A stretch of 32,570 nucleotides of DNA, from positions 1-32,570 of the forward strand of contig NZ_CAMJCX010000017.1 of NCBI RefSeq assembly GCF_946404245.1. Reading direction: 5' to 3'. The position numbers and the translations under genes are program-made. The stretch is from an uncultured Methanobrevibacter sp. Lineage in GTDB: Archaea > Methanobacteriota > Methanobacteria > Methanobacteriales > Methanobacteriaceae. The notes beneath the pieces are model-generated. The model was not told the DNA's origin. It did not search any database and saw only the letters and a program-made list of their open reading frames with translations. Positions 8,077 through 14,106 of the stretch are shown here, piece by piece (position 1 is the first letter of the stretch; the number at the start of each line of letters is the position of its first letter).

Positions 8077-8691
8077 ATGGTAGCGGAAAAGATTACTCAG
8101 TGCATGAAGCCTCATGGCGAGGAAGGTGTCGAAACTATCCAAAACATGAATGAAAACCACAAGGAAATCTCTGAATTCGCTTTTGAAAAGGTTAATGTCG
8201 GTGAAAATGACAAAATACTGGATATTGGCTGCGGTGGTGGAGTCAACATTGAAAAGTTCCTTAAACTGACTTCTGAAAACGTGGACGGTCTGGATTATTC
8301 GGAAGTTTCAGTGGCCGAATCCATCAAAAGAAATAAGGAGGCAGTAGACTGCGGAAGATGTAAAGTCATACAAGCAGACGTCAGGGACATGCCAATTGAT
8401 GATGAAAGCTATGACATGGCAAGTGCATTTGAAACAATTTACTTCTGGCCGGAGATTGGCGAAACATTCAAGGAAGTTTCAAGAATTATTAAACCAAACG
8501 GACAGTTCATGATAGCTCAGGGAACAGATGGAAATCATCCGGATGATGAAAAATGGCTTGCCACAGTTGAGGGCATGCATGTCTACACCGCAAATGATTT
8601 AGAAAAATACCTGCTTGATGCCGGCTTTAAAAGTGTTGAAAGTTATGTGAAGGAAAATGACTACATTATGGTGGTAATTGCTAAAAAATAG
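8077..8691 (+). CDS. class I SAM-dependent methyltransferase
   Basis: The protein has about 204 residues and a Rossmann-type methyltransferase fold. Motif I is ILDIGCGGGVNI, the acidic ribose contact is the Asp in VDGLDYS, and motif II/III segments are VIQADVRDMP and FKEVSRIIKPNGQFMIAQG. The ATG at 8077 is favoured because AAAGG lies eight bases upstream; the ATG at 8071 is two bases from it. The substrate is unknown. The gene is divergent from binding-protein paralog 2. Its stop codon directly abuts the stop of the convergent MoaD-like gene at 8692, with no spacer. Its place inside the operator-linked block suggests a shared pathway, but no operator lies at its own promoter, so the link is positional only. 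Confidence 0.85.
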   Translation: MVAEKITQCMKPHGEEGVETIQNMNENHKEISEFAFEKVNVGENDKILDIGCGGGVNIEKFLKLTSENVDGLDYSEVSVAESIKRNKEAVDCGRCKVIQADVRDMPIDDESYDMASAFETIYFWPEIGETFKEVSRIIKPNGQFMIAQGTDGNHPDDEKWLATVEGMHVYTANDLEKYLLDAGFKSVESYVKENDYIMVVIAKK

Positions 8692-8892
8692 CTAACCCCC
8701 ATATATAATCTGAACCAGCTGAATCTCATCTCCATCTTCAATCACACTTTCCTCGATTGTCAATTCCCCATTCTGTTTTGCAACAACAGTTTGTGCAGAC
8801 AAATCCAATTCAGACAATAGATCATTGATTGTAAAATTCTCAGCTAACTCTCTAATCTCATCAATTTGTTTATATTTTAATCTAAATTCCAT
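8692..8892 (-). CDS. MoaD/ThiS-like ubiquitin-fold sulfur carrier protein
   Basis: This 66-residue beta-grasp protein ends in the exposed C-terminus IIYGG. The Gly-Gly tail is the site that E1-like enzymes adenylate and that carries thiocarboxylate sulfur in MoaD, ThiS and archaeal SAMPs. It also has DLLSELDL and the VIEDGDEIQLVQ strand typical of the fold. The ATG at 8892 is chosen because GGAGG lies nine bases upstream; the ATG at 8901 touches that site. The start overlaps the end of the upstream oxidoreductase gene, so the two are translationally coupled. The likely adenylating partner is the E1-like protein at 11590-12345, in a separate operon with the same operator. Confidence 0.85.
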   Translation of the reverse strand: MEFRLKYKQIDEIRELAENFTINDLLSELDLSAQTVVAKQNGELTIEESVIEDGDEIQLVQIIYGG

Positions 8893-10210
8893 ATTTTTCA
8901 TCCTCCAGATTTTGATTTACTATTTTTGCCACTTTTTTTGCTATTGCAACAATTGTCAATATCGGCGGCCTTCCGGGAGCTTCAGGAATTACACTTGCAT
9001 CACAAACGTACAACCCATTTATTTCACTTTCAAAATTATTGTCCACAACTTCACCAACAGCTGCAGTCCCTCCAGGATGCGCTCCCTTAAGTGATGTCGC
9101 AACAATCGATTTAGGATCCACTCCCAATTTTAACAATATTTTTACTGCTTTATCATATCCTTCCTTTATTAAATCAACATCGACTTTAGCAAGTGTTTTT
9201 TTGATTTGGCCTTTCTCGTCAATGTTTCCGATACAAGTATCTGCGAATTTAAGCATTAATCCAATTATGTCTTTATCATCTGCATTAATACCCTTTTTGG
9301 CCATTAAAGGTTTCAATTGCATTGAGTAATGAGGTGATAAAAAATAAGGTCCGAATTCTGCCTTAACTCCCATCATAAGCTCATTTTTTAAATTTGCATC
9401 TTTTAGGTATCCTCCAACTGTTGTGAAAATATCAAAGAAAATGCTCTCGCCTACATTCTCAACACCTGAATTTTTCAATATCACTGGCGTGTTAAGGGCT
9501 CCTGCTGAGACAATAACCCTTTTTGCCTTGAAGATATGCTTTTCATTATTTTTATCAAGTCCAACCACACCAGTTACTCGATTGTTTTCATGTAAAATTT
9601 CAAATACTGTAAAGTTTTCAATTAGATTGGCACCATATTCCACAGCTTCACGAACGAAGTATGTCGCATCCCATTTTGCATCAAATACACAGCCATTAAC
9701 ACATTTTCCACAAAATTGGCATTTTTCAAAATTGATGAACTTTGGCATCGGCTCAACAATGTAGCCCAGCTCCTCACCGGCACTTGCAATTAAATTAGTG
9801 GAATGACCCCATAATTTCTTGGGGAAATATTTAACGTTAAGCTCACCGCTAGCTTCCAGAAGTTCTTCAAAGATATTTAAATTCTTATCTTCAAACTGCT
9901 GCATTATTGAGTTTGTATAACACCCACTGCATGAAAAACATGCATTTCCTATTGAAGAGGTAGTCGTTCCCCCAATCTCTTCGATGTTAGTTAAATCCAA
10001 AGGATATGTCAAAAATTCATATTTCAGTTTGTCTTCGTCTGAAAGATTATTTTCTAAATGAATTTGCCTTGTTTTCATATGTTTTACATAGGTCCCATTA
10101 TTTTGATTGCTTCCCTTGTCTAGAATTAAGATGTTTTTTGATTTTAGACTTAGATCCTTTGCAACAGTTGCACCTCCTGCCCCCGTTCCAATTACAATAG
10201 CATCGTAGAT
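8882..10210 (-). CDS. FAD-dependent GMC-family oxidoreductase with a 4Fe-4S motif
   Basis: This protein of about 442 residues starts with an FAD Rossmann motif (YDAIVIGTGAGGATVAKDL). It has CFSCSGC and then CQFCGKCVNGC, a CxxCxxCxxxC cluster motif in the middle. It ends with the GMC-oxidoreductase C-terminal signature (HPGGTAAVGEVV, then LYVCDASVIPEAPGRPP). It probably oxidises an alcohol or related substrate, or reduces one, with electrons passing through FAD and an Fe-S centre. The start is unusual. A good GGAGGTG at 10222-10216 is followed at normal spacing by ATC (10210-10208), and no ATG, GTG or TTG lies in frame between that site and the FAD motif. The only upstream in-frame candidate is a TTG at 10237 inside the operator. 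It is coupled to the MoaD-like gene and controlled by operator C. Confidence 0.82.
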   Translation of the reverse strand: MYDAIVIGTGAGGATVAKDLSLKSKNILILDKGSNQNNGTYVKHMKTRQIHLENNLSDEDKLKYEFLTYPLDLTNIEEIGGTTTSSIGNACFSCSGCYTNSIMQQFEDKNLNIFEELLEASGELNVKYFPKKLWGHSTNLIASAGEELGYIVEPMPKFINFEKCQFCGKCVNGCVFDAKWDATYFVREAVEYGANLIENFTVFEILHENNRVTGVVGLDKNNEKHIFKAKRVIVSAGALNTPVILKNSGVENVGESIFFDIFTTVGGYLKDANLKNELMMGVKAEFGPYFLSPHYSMQLKPLMAKKGINADDKDIIGLMLKFADTCIGNIDEKGQIKKTLAKVDVDLIKEGYDKAVKILLKLGVDPKSIVATSLKGAHPGGTAAVGEVVDNNFESEINGLYVCDASVIPEAPGRPPILTIVAIAKKVAKIVNQNLEDEKYGI

Positions 10211-10230
10211 AAACCCACCTCCAAAAAATA

Positions 10231-10244
10231 TTAACAATTGTTAT
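10231..10244. promoter_or_regulatory. operator site C before the oxidoreductase-MoaD operon
   Basis: A perfect 12-bp palindrome TAACAATTGTTA lies at 10232-10243, flanked by further conserved bases. In gene sense it overlaps a TATA-like TTATATAA and lies nine bases upstream of the GGAGGTG site. The surrounding 20-mer, ATATAACAATTGTTAATATT in gene sense, is identical to that at site E before fdhD. Confidence 0.78.
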
Positions 10245-10363
10245 ATAATTTTCATATCATTTAAATCTTACTATACCATTAAAAAATAATCTCAAAATAA
10301 TTAGATAATGTTTAATAATCTTTAAAAAATTATTTACAATACATACAAACCCATACAAAAAGA
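10245..10363. other. AT-rich spacer between divergent operons
   Basis: The whole gene-free stretch from 10211 to 10575 holds two divergent promoters, two operators and the larE leader, annotated separately. In this middle part I see only AT-rich DNA and no reading frame or stable hairpin. Confidence 0.4.
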
Positions 10364-10371
10364 TTTATATA
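10364..10371 (+). promoter_or_regulatory. TATA box of the larE-like/E1-like operon
   Basis: TTTATATA followed by CTAAAATA predicts a transcription start near 10395. This leaves an unusually long leader of about 180 nt before the first start codon at 10576. Confidence 0.6.
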
Positions 10372-10401
10372 CTAAAATATACAATTTTAATTTAGGAAAA
10401 A

Positions 10402-10415
10402 ATAACTATTGTTAT
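10402..10415. promoter_or_regulatory. operator site D (ATAACTATTGTTAT) before the larE-like gene
   Basis: This is identical to site B2. It starts 38 bp from the start of the TATA box, nearly the same spacing as operator B1 (39 bp) in the amidotransferase promoter. It sits just after the predicted transcription start, a position suited to repression. Confidence 0.75.
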
Positions 10416-10575
10416 ATTTCCTAGCTCGGGTAAAATATTTCAAACAATACATATTTAACTCCCCAAATTGTTTTATAAACTCCAAATTTAAACACTTTGA
10501 GTTTGAAATATTAAAAACATAACTCCTTAATTCCAAGAGCATCTCTGATGCTCTTTAACTATTTAAAGGGATAAA
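10416..10575 (+). promoter_or_regulatory. structured 5' leader of the larE-like operon
   Basis: The leader contains a 12-bp perfect long-range stem (AATATTTCAAAC at 10434-10445 with GTTTGAAATATT at 10501-10512). A competing stem (AAACTCCAAA at 10477-10486 with TTTGAGTTT at 10496-10504, one bulge) shares bases with the first. A 9-bp hairpin with a 3-nt loop (AAGAGCATC at 10535-10543, GATGCTCTT at 10547-10555) ends ten bases before the AAAGGG ribosome-binding site. Mutually exclusive stems suggest a regulatory RNA element. No known riboswitch class is recognised. Confidence 0.5.
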
Positions 10576-11589
10576 ATGAATTTAGAAAATAAAATTAAAA
10601 ATTTTGAAAATATTTTAAGAGATAAAAAAGTTGCAATCGGATTTTCAGGAGGTGCCGATTCAACATTGATTGCATATTTATCTTCCAAGGTAGCGAAAGA
10701 CACATTGGCAATTACAATTGACAATCACCTGCTTCCGACAGGTTTTGTTGAAAACACAAAAAGAGTTGCCAAATCTTTTGGAATAAAACACGAAATAATT
10801 GACATTAACTTTTATGAAAATGAATACTTTTTGATGAACGATTCCAAAAGATGCTATAACTGCAGAAACTTGATGTATTCAAAAATTGAAAAGACCGCAC
10901 ATGAAAATGGCTTTGATTTTATTTGTGACGGAAATAACATCAGTGATTTGGTAATCGACAGACCGGGAATATTAGTTACCTATAAAAAAGATTTTAAAAC
11001 GCCGTTTATTACAGCCAAATTAACTTCTAAAGAAATTCACGCATATTTAAACAGGAACAATATAGCCTATTCCAGGTCAACCACATGCCTTGCAACCAGA
11101 ATACCTACGGATACCCGAACTACTCCTGAAAAAATTCAAAGAGTTAGTCGTTGCGAAGACTACATTTTAGCTAACACTAACTGTGAAATCGTCAAAGTTA
11201 GAGACAATGGAAAGTTTGGTATTGTTGAAGTGGATAACTTGAATGAAATTTTATCCAACGACAAATATAAACAAATCAATGATGAATTAAAAAGCCAAGG
11301 ATTTAGAAAAGTTGGATTAAATTTATCGCCAATCGATGATGATGAGTTCATCAGTATTGACTTCTGCGAGGATTCATTTTCATACCAACTCCCATTTACA
11401 ATAAACCTTGAAAATACCGCAAAGCAATTAGAAGAAATAAAATTAGAAAATAATGAAAAAATCGAGCTTGAAAAGATTACAATCCATGAAAGCGGATTAA
11501 TAGAAGGACATGATTTGAAAAATTATGAAATTGCATTAGATGCATTCATGGAGACATTACCAAAATTAAGAAGAAATATAGGTGATTAA
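10576..11589 (+). CDS. larE: LarE-like ATP-pyrophosphatase sulfur transferase
   Basis: This 337-residue protein has the PP-loop SGGADST (residues 24-30), which adenylates a substrate carboxylate in LarE. It has three cysteines in family positions: Cys93 and Cys96 in RCYNCR, and Cys171 in STTCLATR. Cys171 corresponds to the sacrificial cysteine of Lactobacillus LarE. In archaeal and Thermotoga enzymes three such cysteines are reported to hold a 4Fe-4S cluster that passes on sulfur, so this copy is probably catalytic rather than sacrificial. It is some 60-80 residues longer than usual at the C-terminus (about 255-337), with no recognised domain there. LarA, LarB and LarC are absent nearby, so the real substrate is unlikely to be the nickel-pincer cofactor. 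AAAGGG precedes the ATG. Its stop abuts the start of the E1-like gene. Confidence 0.83.
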   Translation: MNLENKIKNFENILRDKKVAIGFSGGADSTLIAYLSSKVAKDTLAITIDNHLLPTGFVENTKRVAKSFGIKHEIIDINFYENEYFLMNDSKRCYNCRNLMYSKIEKTAHENGFDFICDGNNISDLVIDRPGILVTYKKDFKTPFITAKLTSKEIHAYLNRNNIAYSRSTTCLATRIPTDTRTTPEKIQRVSRCEDYILANTNCEIVKVRDNGKFGIVEVDNLNEILSNDKYKQINDELKSQGFRKVGLNLSPIDDDEFISIDFCEDSFSYQLPFTINLENTAKQLEEIKLENNEKIELEKITIHESGLIEGHDLKNYEIALDAFMETLPKLRRNIGD

Positions 11590-12345
11590 ATGCCAACAAG
11601 ATACATTGGTGACGGATACTGGGAAATAGCTTCCAGACAAATGAGCATAGTGACAAGAAGTGAACAGGAAAGATTCAAAGATGCAAAAATCACAGTGATA
11701 GGCTGTGGTGGAATCGGCGGCGAAACCATTGAAATGCTTGCAAGAATGGGAATTGGTGAGCTGGTTTTGGTTGATAAGGATGCATTTGATCTTTCAAACC
11801 TGAACAGGCAAACATTGGCAAACATTTCTGATTTGGGTCTTGATAAAAGTGCAGTGGCGAAGGAGAAAGTCAGACTTATCAATCCCTATGTTAAAGTCAC
11901 CACCTTCAATGAACACATAGACCAAAGCAACATCGAGAAGGTCATTGGAGACTCGGATATTGTAATAGATGCGCTTGACAATGTTTTAACAAGAGTCATT
12001 GTTTCAAGAAAAGCAAAAGAAAAAGGAATTCCATACATTCATGGAGCAATACATGGAACTTTAGGTCAAATCACCGTATTTTTACCAAACAGTGATAAAA
12101 CTTATGAAGAAATGTTTAACCTGCCTTCAATCGGCAAGGAATTAAACGAAGAAACAGTTGAAGCTTTAAAAAATGTAACTTCAGGAGTACCACCAGTCAT
12201 CGGACCGACACCGAATTTAATAGGATGTCTTGAAGCATTTGAAGCATATAAAATAATAACTGGAGTAGGTAAAGTTACCGTAGCTCCAAAAATATTAACC
12301 TTTGACTTATTAGATTTAAGTTCATTCTCTTTAGATGAACTTTAA
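11590..12345 (+). CDS. E1-like adenylyltransferase (HesA/MoeB/ThiF family)
   Basis: This 251-residue protein has the nucleotide-binding loop VIGCGGIGGE, the Arg finger in NLNRQT, the acidic VLVDKD strand, and the catalytic Asp in VIDALDN. Such enzymes adenylate the C-terminal glycine of a MoaD/ThiS/SAMP-type carrier. The partner is presumably the GG-ending protein at 8692-8892. The only cysteines are in the P-loop and in LIGCLEAFEA. The CxxC zinc sites of MoeB and the transfer cysteine of ThiF (near SGVPPVIGP) are missing. Sulfur must therefore come from another protein, and LarE, encoded immediately upstream with no spacer, is the obvious candidate. GGTGAT in the end of the larE gene serves as ribosome-binding site. 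The gene converges with fdhD, five bases away. Confidence 0.87.
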   Translation: MPTRYIGDGYWEIASRQMSIVTRSEQERFKDAKITVIGCGGIGGETIEMLARMGIGELVLVDKDAFDLSNLNRQTLANISDLGLDKSAVAKEKVRLINPYVKVTTFNEHIDQSNIEKVIGDSDIVIDALDNVLTRVIVSRKAKEKGIPYIHGAIHGTLGQITVFLPNSDKTYEEMFNLPSIGKELNEETVEALKNVTSGVPPVIGPTPNLIGCLEAFEAYKIITGVGKVTVAPKILTFDLLDLSSFSLDEL

Positions 12346-12350
12346 ATCAT

Positions 12351-13181
12351 CTATTTTTCTAAATTTACTCTTTCCGGTGCAGTGTAAACAGTAAATCTGT
12401 TGTCACGTACAAAACCAACCATAGTGATGTTTCCTGCACGTGCCACATCAATACCTGATGATGCAGGTGCGGCATTTGAAATGATTATCGGAATTCCAAC
12501 CCTGATTACTTTTATCAGCATGTCAGCAGGCATTCTTCCACTATATGAAATATAACATTTTGAAAAGTCATAACCCTCTTTTGAAGCGGCACCTATTACC
12601 TTGTCAACCGCAACGTGACGGCTCACATCTTCACGGATGATAATGTTGTCACCATATTTCAGCTGTGCAACATGCACCCCTGCGGTCTTTTGCCAGATTT
12701 TTGCTTCATCAGTCAGATGTTTGATATCCTTGATTATTTGAGTAGCGTTTATAGTTAAATCTGACGTATTGGGCTCTATTGTTTTTAGCTCAGATCTGAT
12801 TCCTCCCGCATTGTCAGAGTTCACCCCCTGATATTCCAGAAGTCTGCAAACGCATGCATGTTCGCAGTTTCCTTTTCTCTCCTGGACAATGCCTTCCTGT
12901 TCAAGATCTTCTTCAGGATTGTGTGTGAGTTTTGTTGAAACAAGCACGTTTGTTCCGTCAAGTTTAATAGATTCTATATCTGAGTAATCTTTTATTAAAC
13001 CTTCACCAAGACAATATCCTATTGCAAAGTCTTTTAAATCTTTAGGATATGTGGAAAATTTCCTTGGGGGCAAATAATCTATGAACAAATAAGTATATTC
13101 ATCATCAACACTGTTTTCTTTAATTGTCTTATATTCACCATCTTTCCATTGGATAACATCAGTTTGTCTTAAAAATTCCAT
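12351..13181 (-). CDS. fdhD: FdhD-like sulfurtransferase
   Basis: This 276-residue protein matches the FdhD family, which moves sulfur to the molybdenum/tungsten cofactor of formate dehydrogenase. Family segments are TAGVHVAQL, REDVSRHVAVDKVIG, SGRMPADMLIKV and the C-terminal VGFVRDNRFTVYT. Departures from the consensus as I remember it include Ser for Gly and Val for Asn in EDVGRHNA. The usual CGxCG loop is replaced by Cys106, Cys110 and Cys112 in NCEHACVC. The ATG at 13181 is preferred because GAGGT lies eight bases upstream; the longer frame from a GTG at 13196 overlaps that site. Operator E is just upstream. Formate dehydrogenase maturation is one reading; a dedicated sulfur-relay role with the co-regulated LarE, E1 and MoaD-like proteins is another. 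Confidence 0.87.
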   Translation of the reverse strand: MEFLRQTDVIQWKDGEYKTIKENSVDDEYTYLFIDYLPPRKFSTYPKDLKDFAIGYCLGEGLIKDYSDIESIKLDGTNVLVSTKLTHNPEEDLEQEGIVQERKGNCEHACVCRLLEYQGVNSDNAGGIRSELKTIEPNTSDLTINATQIIKDIKHLTDEAKIWQKTAGVHVAQLKYGDNIIIREDVSRHVAVDKVIGAASKEGYDFSKCYISYSGRMPADMLIKVIRVGIPIIISNAAPASSGIDVARAGNITMVGFVRDNRFTVYTAPERVNLEK

Positions 13182-13205
13182 TTTTTTCAACCTCACTTAT
13201 AAATA

Positions 13206-13219
13206 TTAACAATTGTTAT
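13206..13219. promoter_or_regulatory. operator site E before fdhD
   Basis: A perfect 12-bp palindrome TAACAATTGTTA lies at 13207-13218 and overlaps the TATA-like AATATAAATATAAC of the fdhD promoter in gene sense. It is 25 bp upstream of the ATG and shares an identical 20-mer with site C. Confidence 0.78.
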
Positions 13220-13239
13220 ATTTATATTTTAAAAAAAAT

Positions 13240-14054
13240 TTATTCCACAAGGGTTGTCACTGCAAAAATGAAATCTTTTATGAATTTTTCCCGTGTTTCA
13301 CTGTCAAGCTCTAAAATAGAGAGATAGGGATTTAAGTCTTCAAGTTCAACCAATAACAACTCACCTTCAGGCGTCCTGCATGCATCAACGCGCTGAATGC
13401 CATTTTCAATATCATTCCAGTTGATGAATTTTTTGGCAAAATCCTCATCATTCTTAGTGAAATCATATTTCTTTAAATCCCATCGTTTTGTTTTATCAGG
13501 AGCATACAAAGCATATTCCAAAGTGTCATTAATGAAATAGAAAGAAACTTCATATTCAAAATCGATTGCAGGCTGAATTAACATATTGTCTAATTCACAG
13601 GCAAATAACTCGTCTTTGGTTAGAAACTCAAGGCCAATTGAATCCGCACCATCCTTTGGCTTAATAACATATCTTTCAGATTCCGGCAACAAGTCAAATT
13701 GATCAATCGAATCCACAGTCGGGATAACCGGAAAATTATCCAAAGTCAAATCAAGAAGATACTGTTTGCCACACATGTCCGCTTTTCCGCAAAACTCATT
13801 GAAAGTCTTGATATTGTTTGATTTGACTCTTTTTACAAATGAATCATAAACATCTGGAAATTCACTTACAGGACCCGTATTCCTAAAAATGACCAAGTCA
13901 ACATCACTTTCAAAGCTTTCAGAATTTTTCGGATTGCATAACACCAAATCAAAACTGTCTTTTAATCTTTCAGTGATATATATAAATCCTCTTCGAAGTA
14001 GTCTCTTCCCTTAGCTTCATAATACAGGTCTGTCAAATACAATATCTTTTTCAT
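13240..14054 (-). pseudogene. ATP-grasp ligase-like gene split by a frameshift in a TA repeat
   Basis: The long downstream frame (13240-13947, no proper start codon) encodes an ATP-grasp-like protein. It has VIKPKDGADSIGL, VSFYFINDTLEYALY and ELEDLNPYLSI, the last being the metal-binding E-x-D/E-x-N pattern, which resembles glutathione-synthetase/RimK-type ligases. Upstream in another frame an ATG at 14054 opens MKKILYLTDLYYEAKGRDYF, continues EEDLYIS and stops at 13962. Removing two bases from the ATATATATA run at 13976-13984 would join the frames as DLYITERLKDSFDLVLC, giving about 271 residues. So the gene is a recent pseudogene, is phase-variable, or carries a sequencing error. The acceptor substrate is unknown. 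It lies upstream of fdhD but separated by the fdhD promoter. Confidence 0.72.
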
Positions 14055-14106
14055 GATAGGATTCCCAAATTCAATTAGTTAAATATTGTTTACAATCATA
14101 TTTAAA

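Noticed and set aside
4794-8691. Ergothioneine biosynthesis cluster (EgtA, EgtC, methyltransferase)
   Set aside because: EgtB and EgtE are missing. The methyltransferase is a short generic class I enzyme, not the histidine-specific EgtD type.
10576-13181. Lactate-racemase nickel-pincer cofactor pathway
   Set aside because: Only a LarE-like protein is present; larA, larB and larC are missing, and the partners are E1-like and FdhD-like proteins.
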